64,000 nt of DNA from Myoxocephalus aenaeus (GCA_038501785.1 JBAMJR010000100.1:2385501-2449500); one strand, 5' to 3'; shown: positions 34,729-48,661, counted from the stretch's first letter. The notes: a model not told the origin generated them from the sequence alone. Numbers and translations: made by a program.

Positions 34729-36340
34729 TATCTTTTGAAAAAAACTAAACACTGCACATCCACCATAAGAGCTCGTTACAAAATCCACCGTTCTTGTGCG
34801 TATTCCTTCCTCCTCTTCATCCCCCTCTTCATCCATGTCCACTTTCCCAGGCCCCCTGTCCACCAGACGCCCTCTTGACTTTTCTCCTTTGCACCTTATT
34901 TTTCTGCTGTCATGGTCCTGTTGCCCCCCAGCTCCCTCCAGCTGTGAAAACAGATTTAATAGAGTTATCTGATGTTGTGTTTTCAAAGTATTGCCTCCGT
35001 GTCAACCCAAAAGTGATGAGGGCTCCTCCTCTGGCGACCATGAACATGATCGATACCCGGCTCCAGATATCCAGATGTTGTGACCGACCCACTGATTCAC
35101 CGTGAGAGCATGAAGGCCTCACGCGGATCCTGCTGACATGCAAAGCCACGGCAAAGCCACGGCAATCCAAACAATCTCAGCATTTCCATATTAGAAGATT
35201 ATAGCAGGGTTTCATTTCACTACTGTATTTGCACGTGTTTTAAATGTCGGTGCCCATCGGGTCAACATCTCAAACAACTCAAACATAACAGCAGCTTGAT
35301 ATTTGTATCAAAAGCGTCCTGCGAGCTGCCGGCTCGTAATCAGGTTAGCGAAACGTCTCCCGAGGGGAGGAAGTAATCGACTTTGATGCTCCGTCTGCAA
35401 ACCAAAACACTGCTTCTGCGTCAGGCCGCCGACCCGTCCGGCCCGCTCCGTAACTCCATTACACGGGTTGACTCATGTCCTACTTAACGTCCAGGCCGCC
35501 GCCGGCCTGATTACGGAAGCCACAAATTGTCAAATACCCCCCCAAAAAAAGCCAGAGTAAACATTTATGTCCCTCTAAAACTACGAGGGCTGTAATTATC
35601 CTCCGTAACGTCGTTTCACAGGACGGAGGAAGTTCACTTCCCAGATCCATCGACGTATGAGATTCAGACGGAAATTAGACCTTTCAAATGAACTCATGTG
35701 ACCTGGGCCTGTTTATTGAAATATGCTTCTGGAAATTATTAACATGGTGTCTTGTACCCACATTGTAATCAGTGGAGGTCGTGCAATTAATGCAGGCGCT
35801 TAATTCAGACGTCTGTGTTTGGTCTTTTGTGGGAAAGTGATTGAATATTAATATTGTCTGCCTTAGTTCTGCTATTTGAAACCTGGACTGTGACGTGACC
35901 GCTGCTGGAAAAGTCATGAAGAAGTGAATATGAAGATATTCTAACTACATCAAATAATATGAAGATGTGAAAAATGATCTACTCATCGAGCAGAAATGGA
36001 AATAAATATTTATGGAACTTAATTTGAGGTTTCAAGCTCTGCATGACTCGACTCATTTAAGGAAGTTACAGTCTGTGTCATTTTAGACCGCTTTGTAAAG
36101 CGATAAAAGAAAACTACGTTTAAGAATTTTGAATTGTCCAAATACTGACACATACTATTTTATTCATATTAACCCTGTATCTCTTTTCTTCAAATAACAG
36201 TATTATGTATTTAAATAGTAAGTAACATGGTGACACAATTTTTTTCCGTAGATCAGTAAATGTCACAGAGGACTTTTCATGTTGATTTAATGTTCGCCAA
36301 GTTGAGAATATGATGCTGCGATATACTCAACATGAAGGAC
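34729..36340. other. Intergenic sequence without a recognisable gene
   Basis: No supported coding region. The sequence becomes locally CpG-rich around 35330-35520, but no exon or promoter signature can be defended. Confidence 0.45.
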
Positions 36341-36344
36341 GATC

Positions 36345-36480
36345 CGTTTTTTTAAATTTTTTAATTTAAACCTTTATTTAACCAGGAAGTCACATTGAGA
36401 TTAAAAATCTCTTTTTCGAGGGAGACCTGCAGGCAGCAGCATAAAAAACACATAGTTACAGACAGAAAACACAGAACAAG
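36345..36480. repeat. Dispersed fish repeat (tttatttaaccaggaagtc type)
   Basis: The block aacctttatttaaccaggaa, gtcacattgagattaaaaat, ctctttttcgagggagacct is a well-known interspersed sequence in teleosts. Only one copy is in the window. Confidence 0.55.
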
Positions 36481-37379
36481 TTAAAAGAAACCAAAAGCTA
36501 AGAGACAGTGACATAACAGAGTTAATTTAAGAAACATTTACATTCTTGGGAACCTGCCTCTATTTCTTTCATTCTACATTTAAAAGCAGTCATATAATGT
36601 CGGTTATATGTCTTTTACTGCAAGTTGTAGTTTAGAAACAATACAATTCACGTGTCGATGTGTTTTTTCACGGCTCATCTCACCTTTCAGGAGGAAATAA
36701 TACTTTTGCACGAGTATTTTACAGAACGATCATACTCTTAATCTTTACATGGTATTGTTCTCATGACGTTGTGTTTCCATCCTTTTAACATGTTAATATG
36801 GTTAAAACATGAATAAAGACAAACAAAAACTCCTGAACACAGCACTAAAGTGTTTAAATGTATGGCCCCTGCTCATCAGAGGGTTTTACTGAAAGCTATG
36901 TTGGTTTGCAGTACCATCGTTTGGCCACTAGCTGGAGCTACCTACCAATAAATGAAGCGTCCTGCCACTTCCATTATATGCAAATATCTCAATGATATTA
37001 GGAAATCTGGAAATTACACTAAACACTGAGCTTTATTAGACACCTACCTAAATTAAGAAACATATATTGTAATATAATTTGACTCCAAAACAACTGAGGA
37101 GACCACATTGAGCACACATTTATGGTTTCCTTATAGTACTAATAACACTCAAAACATTACTTTTTGCTACTCAAATTTGATTTCAAAGCAACTTCACACA
37201 TTGCATGTCAACAGATCATCTCCTAGTATTCCTAGTATTACATATATATATCTATTGTGAGCATGATTTGTGTCATATGTGTGTGTTTCTGTATGTTTCC
37301 TGAGCCTCCTGAGAGCGTTTTAACACACATTAGTCTGTTAGTGTGTAATTAGGAGCGCTCTGGGCATCGTTACCTGTCT

Positions 37380-37560
37380 CCTTTGATTGACATCCTCTGC
37401 CACACTGAGCGCAATGTGGAGGGCAGGGTGGAGGCAGTGGGCGGGCGCAGCAGCACCGCCATCCAATGGGATCAGCGGTGGGAGGGAGTTTGAGGAACTC
37501 CAGCTTCGTCCCAACTCACAGGGGCTCCGGAGCGCAATATGACTGAACCGTTATTCCACG
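37380..37560 (+). promoter_or_regulatory. fat4: Putative fat4 proximal promoter
   Basis: Upstream of the fat4 leader is a GC-rich segment with a GC box (gggcgggcgc, about 37439-37448) and a CCAAT box at 37463-37467. No convincing TATA box follows, fitting a CpG-type promoter of a developmental gene. The start site is not fixed by sequence, and whether the leader has its own intron cannot be judged. Confidence 0.4.
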
Positions 37561-37958
37561 GGACGGTGCGTAACGGCTCGCTCTCCACGCCGCTCACCTC
37601 GCGCGCTCACTTTGGATACACTTTTTTTATTATTATTTTGTATGCCTTTTAATATCATAATTTTTTCTTTCTTTCTCCAACGCATCTTCCAGGAGCGCGG
37701 AAGTTTTTTTTTTAACATCTTCCAAAGGATTGCCAGTTTTCCTGCCTCTTTTTTTTGTTTTGTTGCGTATGTTGATGTTGCTGCTGCGGAGTCGAATTGA
37801 AACTTTCCAGATCTGCAGGAATCACTCTCTCCATCCGAGGAGGATTGTTGCGGAGTAAAGAAAGAAGCGCACTTGTGGAGTACTTTGGGACACTTTGTGG
37901 AAAGAGACGCTGCTTTTCTTTTTCTCTTTTCTCTTTCTCTCCCTTTGCTGGAATACAA

Positions 37959-38030
37959 ATGCTCCAGTGAGTGAAGTGGATGCATCACAGGCATGGACTC
38001 AGTCTGAGGAGAGCTGGACCGGCTAACTGA
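37959..38030 (+). promoter_or_regulatory. Short upstream ORFs in the fat4 leader
   Basis: Three short upstream reading frames precede the fat4 start: 37959-37970 (3 codons), 37980-38030 (16 codons) and 37993-38007 (4 codons). The second ends only two bases before the fat4 ATG. If the leader is transcribed as written, they could reduce or gate translation of fat4. Confidence 0.5.
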
Positions 38031-38032
38031 CC

Positions 38033-41000
38033 ATGGCGCTCACAGGTAGAGGTAGGGGCTCTGGCCGGCTTCACTTGATCCTCCTGGCGCTGTGGACTCT
38101 GTCGCGGCACTCCGCGTCCAGCCAGGTCCGCCAAGAGTTCCAGGTCCTGGAGGAGCAGCCCGTCGGCACCTACGTGGGCACGATCGAGACCAAGCCCAGC
38201 TTCTCGTACCGCTTCAGCGAGAGCCACAAACTTTTCGCCATCAACGGCACCAGCGGAGTCATCTACACCTCCGCGGTGATTGACAGGGAGCTCTTGCAGA
38301 GTGATGTCATCAACGTCGTGGTGCTGTCCAGCCAGCCCACGTACCCGACCGAGGTCCGGATCGTGGTTTTGGATATTAACGACAACTCCCCGGTATTTCC
38401 GGACGCGTCGATCGTCGTCTCCTTCAAGGAGGACGCGAGCAGCGGCCGGCAGGTGATCCTGGACACCGCCACGGACTCTGACATCGGGAGTAACGGAGTG
38501 GATCACACCACGTACAGGATAGTGAAAGGCAACGAGCAGAGGAAGTTCCGCCTGGATATTACAGTCAACCCTAGTGGAGAGGGGGCTTTCTTGCACCTCG
38601 TCTCCACCGGGGGCTTAGACAGAGAAGTCACTCCCTTCTACCAGCTGCTGGTGGAAGTGGAGGACAAAGGAGACCCCAAAAAGTTTGGCTACCTGCAAGT
38701 AAACGTCACCATTCAAGACATAAACGACAACCCCCCTCTTTTTGACCGAGATCAATATCAGAACAGTGTTTTTGAGGACGCGGCGGTGGGCTCCAGCGTC
38801 CTGCAGATCACAGCGTCCGATCAGGACGAGGGGGCCAACGCTGAGATCAGGTACTTTCTAGACGAGGGCACGCCTTTCCAAATTGACCCCAAAGCCGGCA
38901 CTGTTGTTATAAAAGAGGGTTTGGATTTTGAGAGCAAGAGAGAGTACTCCCTGACTATCCACGCGGTGGACAACGGCGTGCCGGCTCTGTCCGGCCGAAC
39001 GGAAGCCACCGTCAAACTTCTAGACGTGAACGACAACGACCCCGTGGTGAAGTTCAGGTACTTCCCCACGACCTCGAAGTTCGCCTCCGTGGACGAGAAC
39101 GCGCAGATCGGCACGGTCGTGGCTTTGCTCACCGTGTCGGATTCGGACTCGCCCGCGGCCAACGGCAACATATCCGTTTCCATCTTAGGGGGCAACGAGC
39201 AGAGGCACTTTGAGGTGCACACCTCCCCCGTGCCCAATCTGAGTCTGATCAAAGTGGCCAGCGTGCTGGACAGGGAGAGGATTTCCTCGTACAACCTGAC
39301 CGTGTCGGTGTCGGACAACGGCACGCCTGTCGCCAGGTCCTCCTTCGCCAGCCTGGTGATCTTTGTCAACGACATCAACGATCACCCGCCCATATTCCAG
39401 CAAACGCTGTACAGGGTGGATATCAGCGAGGACATACCAAAAGGCAGCTACATTAAAGGGGTTTCTGCAACCGACGGGGACTCTGGGCAGAACGCCAACC
39501 TGCGCTACTCCCTGGTGTCTGGAAACGCTTTGGGCTGGTTCTCCATCAGTGAAAACAGCGGTCTGGTAACCAGCTCCGCTCTGCTGGATCGGGAGATAGC
39601 CTCCGAAATTGTGCTCAACATCAGTGCCAAAGACCAGGGGCTGCAGCCCAAGTTGTCCTACACGAAGCTGATAGTGAACATCACCGATGTAAACGACCAA
39701 GTGCCCACGTTCACTCAGAGCACGTACCACGTCTCGCTGGTGGAGCACGCTCCCGCCGGCACCGAGCTGCTGGTGCTGTCGGCCCTGGACGGCGACCTCG
39801 GGGTCAACGGGACCGTCCGGTTCTCGTTTGACGCGGAGACTCCGGCCGGCGTCCAGGAGCTGTTTCGCCTGGACGCCGTGTCGGGGCGATTAAGCGCGGC
39901 TGCGGAGCTAGACAGGGAGGAGCAGGCCTCCTTCTTGCTTCACATCCAGGCAGCAGACGCGGGCAGCCCCCCTCTGCACTCTGTAGGGAAAGTCAACATC
40001 ACCCTGAGGGATATTAATGACAACAGGCCGGTTTTCTACCCGGTGCAGTATTTTGCCAACGTGAAAGAGAACGAGCCCTCGGGCTCTTACGTAACCGCCG
40101 TTTCAGCCACAGACCCCGATTTGGGTCGAAATGGCACACTCAAATATATAATTACGGCTGGAGATGCTTCCAAATTCCGCATTAATAGCAACACGGGGAG
40201 AATTACCACGCTCGTTTCCCTGGATAGAGAGGAGAAGACCGCTTACCAGCTGCAGGTGACAGCGGCAGATGGTGGCGGCCTGCGCTCACACACACAGGCC
40301 ATAGTGACTGTGACCGTCATCGACACACAGGATAACCCCCCGGTCTTCAGCCAGGAAGTGTACAGCTTTGTCATGTTTGAAAACGTGGGCACCGGGACAG
40401 CCATAGGGACCGTGTCGGCCACTACTGTCGATTTGAACACAAACATTTCCTATCTCATCACCTCAGGCGACCAGAGGGGGCTTTTTTCGGTGAACAGCGC
40501 CGGTCAGATTACAGCGTCGAGCCAGATAGACCGAGAGGAGCGGGGCTTCTATCAGCTGAAGGTCGTGGCGAGAGCAGGGGAGATCACCGGAGAGGCCTTG
40601 GTGAACATCACGGTGAAGGACTTAAACGACAACGCCCCCCACTTCATTCACGCCGTGGAGCATGTGAGCGCGGTGGAAAACTGGAGCACGGGCCACGTCA
40701 TCTTCCAGGCCAAGGCGTCGGATCCCGACGAAGGCACCAACGGCATGGTGGTTTACGGCCTCCGGCAAAACCCCAAGGGCCTGTTTCACATCCACGAGAA
40801 GCACGGCCTCATCACGCTGACCGGGCCGCTGGAGGTCACCACGAGCTCCTACGAGGTCGAGGTCATCGCGTCGGACACGGGCGTCCCCCAGCACACCTCC
40901 AGCCTCGTCCTCATCGTCAGCGTCTACGACGTCAACGACAACTCGCCGGTGTTCGACCAGCTTTCGTACGAGGTCATCATCCTGGAGTCTGAGCCCGTCA

Positions 41001-43141
41001 ACAGCCGCTTTTTCAAAGTGGAGGCCACTGACAAAGACTCCGGTCTCAACGGGGAGATTATGTATGACATCGCCGGCGGCAACACCGCCGATGTGTTTGG
41101 CATTTTTCCAGACGGGCAGCTGTACATCAAAGCAGAGCTGGACCGAGAGATACAAGACCGATATAACTTAGTCGTCGTGGCCAAAGACCGGGCGGTGGAG
41201 CCGCTGAGCTCCACCGTCAACGTCAGCGTGATCCTCGACGACGTGAACGACAACCGCCCCCTCTTCAACAGCACCAATTACGTGTTTAATTTCGAGGAAG
41301 AGCAGAAGAGGGGCTCGCTGGCCGGCCACGTTTTCGCCGAGGATAAAGACTTTGGCCCCAACAGCGAGGTGAGATACACGTTTGAGACGCCGCAGCCCAA
41401 CTTTGAGCTGAACGCCATCACGGGGGAGTTGACCAGCACGCTGCAGTTTGATCGCGAGACCCTCGTGAGACAAAGAGGCGCCGCCGCGTTCAGCTTCGTG
41501 GTCGTCTCGTCCGACCAGGGTCTCCCCAAGCCCCTCAGGGACCAGGCCAAAGTGCAGGTTTACATTCAAGACATCAACGACAACCCGCCTAAATTCACTA
41601 AAGACATTTACCAGGCCTCCATCTCGGAGTCGGCTCAGAACATGACTCAGCTGCTGCGGGTCTCCGCCTCCGATGTGGATGAGAACAAAAACGGGCTGGT
41701 TCATTATCACATCTCCGAGGGCAACGAGGAAGGACAGTTCACTATTGATAGCGGCTCCGGACAAGTTACATTAGTCGGAAAGCTGGACTATGAATCTACA
41801 TCCTCCTACTCGTTAAAAATCATAGCTGTTGATGCTGGAGCCGTGCCCCTGTCCTCCTCCTGCATGCTGAGCATCAGCATCCTGGATGAGAACGACAACT
41901 CCCCCTCCTTCCCTAAGTCCTCCGTGTCTGTGGACGTCCTGGAGAACATGAGGATCGGGGAGCTGGTGGCCTCGGTGACCGCCACGGACGCAGATTCCGG
42001 TCCCAACGCGGACACAACGTACAGCATCACAGCCACGAACAACCACGGCACGTTCAGCATCAGCCCCAACACCGGCAGCATCTTTTTGGTGAAAAAGCTG
42101 GACTTTGAAACTCAGTCACTTTACAAACTCAACATCACCGCAAAGGACAACGGCAGACCGCCCCGCTCCTCGTCCGTCCCCGTGCTCATTCACGTCAGGG
42201 ATTTTAACGACAACCCTCCCATATTCACCCCCGGGGACATTTTCAAATCCATCCCCGAAAATCTTCCCCTCTCAGCTTCAGTCATGACCATCACGGCCCA
42301 CGACACAGATGCAGATATAAACGGGGAGCTGGAGTATTCCATTGTTCAACAGCTTCCCCGGGGAGGCCACTTCAGCATCGATTCAAGCACCGGGCTCATA
42401 TACACCAGCAAGGAAATCGACAGGGAGTTTTCTAATCTGTTCGAGCTGACGGTCAAAGCCACTGACCAGGCCGTCCCGGTTGAATTCCGCCGCTTTGCCC
42501 TGAAAAATGTCACGATTTGGGTCACGGACCTGAATGATAATATCCCCACTTTCATGTCCCAGAATGCACTGGTAGCGGAACCCAACATAGTCATCGGCTC
42601 CATCCTCACAACGGTGTTGGCCTTTGACCCCGACGAGGGTTCAAACGGAGAAGTGGAGTACGAGCTCGTGGAAGGGGACTCTGACACTTTCATCATGGAC
42701 AGATACAGCGGAGATATCCGCCTGGCCTCCCAGCTGGTCCAGTCCCGACTCATGTACACGCTCAGCGTGTCCGCCACCGACCACGGCAGCAGCCGCAAGA
42801 CCTCCAGGACTGAGCTCACCATCATCCTCCAAGGGTTGGACGGGCCTGTTTTCGCCCAGCCGAAGTACATCACCATCCTCAAAGAGGGCCTGCCGCCGGG
42901 CACCAACGTCATCTCTCTGGGGGCCTCCAGCCCGCGGGGCTCAGCGACCAAAGTGGAGTATTTCATCGTGGCGGTCCGCAGTGGCGGAAAAGCCGTGGGG
43001 CGCCTTTTCACCATCGGCCGGCACACTGGAGTGATACAGACGGCTGCGGAGCTGGACCGAGAACAAGGCTCCGACCTCTACCTGGTGGACGTGTACGCCA
43101 TTGAGACGGAGGCCAGCCAGCCCAGAACACAGCGAGCTGAG
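38033..43141 (+). CDS. fat4: Protocadherin Fat4, giant first coding exon (5' part of gene)
   Basis: A single exon of 1703 codons starts at ATG 38033 (context accATGg) and ends in phase 0 at GAG|GTGAGT. It encodes a signal peptide (hydrophobic LHLILLALW near residues 13-21), fifteen cadherin repeats and most of a sixteenth. The repeat-closing D-x-N-D-N-x-P motifs fall at residues 114, 229, 331, 447, 552, 660, 764, 863, 966, 1070, 1180, 1285, 1390 and 1499; the fifteenth repeat ends near 1602 at LDGPVF. Openings such as FQVLEEQPVGTYVGTI and VDVLENMRIGELV match vertebrate FAT4, whose first coding exon is similarly huge and whose full protein has 34 repeats. Fat4 binds Dachsous across cell contacts in planar polarity and Hippo signalling. 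The remaining repeats, the EGF/laminin-G part, the membrane segment and the tail lie beyond the window. No stops or frameshifts occur. Confidence 0.95.
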
Positions 43142-46029
43142 GTGAGTACACTGCTGACTTTTCTATTCTCTGAAGGTACTGGAAAGCCACATTGTACTTA
43201 GCTATATTGGTCTATTTGATCTGTTTGGCAGGGAGAGGGCATGAACTCACCCACTGGCAGTAGTAAGAGACATTTGGATGGAATAAGTATAATAAGATCA
43301 AGGTTTGGACTGGGGGGGAAAAAGGGGAGTAAGGCTGTCCAAGTCACACATAAAACAGAGCCACCTATTGCATGTGTCTTAGCATTAATTAAATTACTTT
43401 TTTATGCACGGCTCTGCATTGAATTAAATTAAAATCCTAGTTTTCTTGGACATGAGTATGAAGGCCTTTGTTGGCAAGATAACTTTATTGTTCCCGTTTC
43501 CAACAACATACAAGCCATAACAATCTATCTTAAATGTGCCTCCTCTCATATTGAAGCAGTCTTGGAAATGAGAAATGAGTGTTGCATGTCTTCTGCACAA
43601 GCTGCTCTCCTGCTATTGTGAACTGCAATATTCTTATCAGCGGATATGAACTGCACAATTCAACCCCCAAAAAAAAGGATCACTTTTTAATTTCCCCACT
43701 GTGGACGTAAATCATTCGAGGCTGCTGTTTCAGGTTCGAGGCCCCTTGATGGTTTCCCCAGTTTCTCCAGTTGGAGAGTAATTCATAAGGTCTTCCTGTG
43801 CAGGTATGCATCATCATTGCCAGTATTACTCTGAGCCCTTGAGCCCGAGGCTGTTTTGGCACTGGGGTGGTCTTGGGGTACCGTTTTATACCACAGGGAA
43901 CTGCTCCACAGGCAATAAGTGACCATTAAAATTGGGTGACCTCTTAAGACTGTGAAAAGACGCCGAGGTCAGAGTGAGTGAAATTTAAGCTGTCCACTGA
44001 GTTTGCATTATGCGATGCACCTTTTTCAGGCTTTCCCTCCAGAAAGAGGGAGTTAAATTCTCTGAAGTGTAATGCAGGAACCCTAAACCCACATTTGGGT
44101 GGCTAAGGCCGCCTGTGAAATGAAAAACAAATGTGAGTCTATATATATATGTTTTGGAAATTTTAACCGGGACTTGAAATGCCATATTATTACAGGCTTG
44201 GTGGCACACACGCTGCATATAAAATTGACTTCCCAGAGCAAAAACAAAAAGGTGTAAGCTTCTTCTTTTCTTAAGAAATGTGTTTTGTGTTACTGCATTT
44301 AAAATAAAAAAAGTCAGCGGAATGTCTTTGACAGTTGTTATTGATGCCTTCTCAGCCACTGAAGCTGAAATCTAACACAGCAATCAGTTATTTGGAGACA
44401 CACTCAACACGTTATTGAAATCAAGGATTACTTGGCAAAATCGCGTTAGCTAAGTTAACTTAAAGTTTTTTCGCTCGGGCCAAATGGGAATATCAAATGT
44501 TCGCCCTGCAGCGAAGATGGCAATCTGCTTTCCTGCAGAGTCTACTGTCGGGCTAATGAGAGAATATACAGCGCACCAGTGCTCCAAACATTAAACTCTA
44601 GATTGGTTTCATGCTAAGCTTGAACTTTCTCACCCCGTGGAGAGATGACTTTACCATACCACCTGGCTGAGTCTACAGTTTGAGAAGCGTGAGATCTAAT
44701 AACTGGGAGGAATTCAAATTACCGTCCACATTTTTGGAAATGTGGGTCGTTTTTTGTGCTGAAATGCAACACTCTTTACGGCCGGCGTTTTTTATTAGCA
44801 AAAATTGCACAGGTCACATTCGTCCTATTTGTATCCCCTCTGTCAACGGCATCTCAAAGGACTGTGTGGTACAATAGTGTAAACCTTCAGACTTAGACTA
44901 ATGTTTTTCCAGTGCAGTGTTTATACACCAGATACCCGGTAGCAACTGGGGGATTATTTCCACCCCTGGGGTTGTGACCCTTTCACATTCTCCATTTCCC
45001 ATTCTCCCCATTGATTGCATTGCATGAGGGAAAGCTGGCATTTTCTTCCTCTCCTTTTGCACCATGTGTGATGTTTTGGAAATACTCAAACAAAGCGAAT
45101 TTGGCTGGACATGCGTTATCGACGGTCATGATCTTAAACAACTCTGGGCCCTGCAGTGGAAAGAGTTTTTTTTTCTTCTTTTTCCTGAACCTTCTTGGCA
45201 TCTTAGAGAGTTTCATTGTCAGTGATTGTTGATTCGATCTGTCATTGCATGACTGATGGGACTTTTGTCTCACATCTGGGTCATGTGTGCTGTGTGCAGT
45301 GGGCATTTCTTTTAGCCAGCCAGTGTTTTCAAATTCTTACTTCAGCAGCTTCTAAGTGTTAGCTTGGAATGTCATGAAAATGACTTCATCACCCAGAAAT
45401 CTTTGTGTTTCTTCCTCTTAATAGCTGATACAATTAACGGAGCTGAGAGCAAATCTCTTGGCAGCAGAATAATCCATTGTTGTGTGAATCCAGATTCCAT
45501 TCATGAGAGTTCAGGAGGATGTTTTTTTTTTAATTTCACTCCAAGTTTTGATTCATCACATCCTGCAGTGTTTGGAGTTGGAACCTTTTTTCCCCCCATA
45601 ACTCAACGTTCTATTCCACTTTTTGGCCTCAACGTAATCAGTGATGTGACAGCCAGTGTTTCCCATCAGCTGCTGAAGACAAAACACCTGCACATCACTG
45701 ATTGGGCAATGAGCAAAAGTGTAATGCGCTGGAAAGCAATTACCCTTTTTAAGATGTTCATACGTTTATTTCCAAGAAGAATGATCTTTAGTTGGGGATG
45801 TTACTAGAAAGACAAAGCACACAAGACACATGATTAAGCCAGAAGGCACATAGATTTATTTCACCGGTTTGGTCTCTTGGGATCTAAATAGCAGCATGAT
45901 TATGTCACACAGTTTACAATATGTTTGTTGCCGGTGTTTCCTTCTGAAAACCAGGCAGCAATGTCCGGTTCTGAAAAGTGAAGCCAATGTGCTTTAAAGC
46001 TGCATTCTCTCTCTGACCACCAGGTGGCA

Positions 46030-46200
46030 ACTCCTCTGGTTGTATAGAAGTCGATAGAAAATGACTCTACTTCTCTCTTGATTTATTCCCTCAGTAAACA
46101 TTGTACACATTAGGTTCATGGTCTCAGTCTCTAGTTTTCTTTAATACAGCATGATGTTCATTTAGTAAATTATGGTCCATTTAAAGTAAAATAAGACCAT
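46030..46200. repeat. Dispersed fish repeat R2, second copy
   Basis: This copy matches the second half of the copy at 27440-27735 in the same orientation. Shared ordered blocks are cagtaaaca, tggtctcagtc, atgatgttcatt and taaattatggtccattta. It lies in the fat4 intron. Confidence 0.6.
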
Positions 46201-46849
46201 AAAGAAAGTGCTTTAACGCTATCACAGCGTTGTCTGGTCTGTGAGTTTTTCATCTTACATCTTTGGTGTACTCCTTTAAATAAATAAATCTAATCAGGGA
46301 AACAAAAGAAATCACAGAGAACAAATAGAAAAAAACGTATCTGTCTCTTGTCTACTCTCTCCTTTCATCTGCCTCCTCACAATAAATCCCTCCAGCCCAG
46401 ACTGCTACAAATGTTTTCTTAAACTCACTGTGAATAAAAATGAAGTGCTGTTTTTTCGGGAGGGCCGCAAGTGCCACATCAGTCCTCGTCCCCTCCTCTT
46501 AAAGGCATTGTTCTCCCCAGAAAGTAAACACAGTCGGAGTGTTCAACAGGCCTTCCTTTGTTTTGCTTTCGCAGATAAAGTGTTGCGCTGCCCCGGCCGC
46601 TGACCGGGAGGCTTTTTGTTATTTTTTTTGTCTGTGCCAGCGTCTTGCCCTGGCAGATTTAGGAGTGTGTATGGATGCCCCTGTCAGCCAGCTTTCCTCC
46701 CCTCCCATCACCAGTGAGGGACGGAAGGGCTATTTTGTGAGATTGAAGAAAGAAGAGGGGTTGGGAGGGTTCTGGACATGTCAGGCGGTGTTACTGGGAG
46801 TTGTTGAAGGAAAAAGGAGGGGCGGAGGGAGACGTTTTTTAGGAGGGTC

Positions 46850-47540
46850 CTGTAGCCTGTAGCTTGTAACCTGCAGCCTGTAGCCGCTAGCCTGTAGCCT
46901 GTAGCCTGTAGCTTGTAACCTGCAGCCTGTAGCCTGTAGCCTGTAGCCTGTAGTCTGTAGCCCGTAGCCTGTAGCTTGTAGCCTGTAGCCAGTAGCCTGT
47001 AGCCCGTAGCCCGTAGCTTGTAGCCTGTAGCCGCTAGCCTGTAGCTTGTAGCCTGTAGCCAGTAGCCTGTAGCCTGTAGCCTGTAGCCCATAGCCTGTAG
47101 CTTGTAGCCAGTAGCATGTAGCCTGTAGCCTGTAGTCTGTAGCCTGTAGCCCGTAGCCCATAGCATGTAGCCTGTAGTTTGTAGCCGGTAGCCTGTACAC
47201 CGTAGCCTGTAGCCGGTAGCTTGTAGGCTGTAGCCTGTAGCCCGTAGCTTGTAGCCTAGCCTGTAGCTTGTAGCCGGTAGCCTGTAACTTATAGCCTGTA
47301 GCCCGTAGCTTGTAGCCTGTAGCCTGTAGCCCATAGCTTGTAGTAGCCTGTAGCTTGTAGCCTGTAGTGTTTAGCCTGTAGTCTTTAACCTGTAGCTTGT
47401 AGCCTGTAGCCTGTAGCTTGTAGCCTGTAGCTTGTAGTAGCATGTCGCCCGTAGCTGGTAGGCTGTACCCTGTAGCCTGTAGCTCCAGCCTAGCCTGTAG
47501 CTTGTAGCTTGTAGCCTGAAGCCTGTAGCTTGTAGCCTGT
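46850..47540. repeat. 7-bp minisatellite (ctgtagc)n, about 690 bp
   Basis: Roughly a hundred copies of a 7-base unit, mostly cctgtag with variants such as cttgtag, cccgtag, ccagtag, ccggtag and cgctag. Because 7 is not a multiple of 3, all three frames of the minus strand give the same heptapeptide pattern (YRLQATG), producing long overlapping open frames that are not genes. Confidence 0.95.
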
Positions 47541-48017
47541 CCTGAGCTTTTTGGACCTCACAGTCAGGGAATGCATGATGGCCAAGGCAGATATAGAAAT
47601 AAGTGTTGCTCTGCATGGCCTCAGCTCTGTTATATCCACTCTCCTCTTCATTAAGTTGTATATCTCTCTGTCTTTGCGTCTCTTTTGGGTCTGCCTGCCT
47701 GCTCTGTGCCTGTGGGACTCTGTTTGTGTCTCTCTCTGTGTTGTGGATCCGTCTGATTCATAAAACTCGTCGTCGGCAAACTTCAAAGTCTGCTTTTCTT
47801 TCTGCCCTTCTTTCATTGCCTCTTTTGCTCTCCCCGTGTTTGTGTGATGCTGAACGTCCTCCGACATGAAGGGAAGATTAGATTAGGACATCAAGAGGCG
47901 GTAATGGAGTTTTCGAGAAGATGGAGGGCAGGGCGAGATGAAACGCCAGCCAGGTCAACGAGGCAGGAAGGAGAAGGTCATGAACGGCCGGACGATACGA
48001 TACGGATGCTGGTTTAG

Positions 48018-48019
48018 TG

Positions 48020-48098
<79 letters not shown>
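48018..48098. repeat. (TG)n microsatellite
   Basis: About 40 uninterrupted TG units, followed by a short tgagagag segment. Confidence 0.95.
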
Positions 48099-48100
<2 letters not shown>

Positions 48101-48661
48101 TGAGAGAGTATTAATACAAATTGAAATATTGATGACTACAGTTCCCAGAGAAAGGTCGAACAGAGACACTGATATCCCCCTGTGCAGCATTTACTGTTCT
48201 TTGTCCAATGGAACTGAAAAAAAAAAAAAGAAACGCTTTGACTTCATTGGATTCATACACAAGCTCAGCATTAAAAGTTCATGTTCCTCAGAAGGGACAT
48301 TTTACAACAACTGGATGAGGAATGATGCAGAACAAACTGCCTCCTTGTGTATTGTAATTCATGGTCTAATTGGGATTTTTTTGTGTATGTGTGTGTCTCA
48401 GTAAGTGTGCACAGGCCGTGACCAGGGTAATAATTCACGGAGTAATCCGTCTGGACACGCCTTTTTTCTCTTCTCGGAACGGTCATCGAGGAGGTGAGCA
48501 TCTGCTCGGCCTTCCTGGTGGGTGGTCGCTCCGGGTGAACCTGCCGGTGAGCGCAGGTTGTCCCAAAGCGGCCGTCCGTTTTTACGACACAATCGCCGTA
48601 AAAGTTGGATAAACATTCGCTCATGCATAGATGCGTGCAAGCAAATGTTGCCAAATGTGCG

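Noticed and set aside
37985..43190. Several antisense frames of 60-226 codons within the fat4 exon
   Set aside because: They are shadows of a long, GC-biased coding exon and show no independent evidence.
46708..47443. YRLQATG-repeat frames of up to 220 codons
   Set aside because: Artefact of the 7-bp array; the same peptide appears in overlapping frames.
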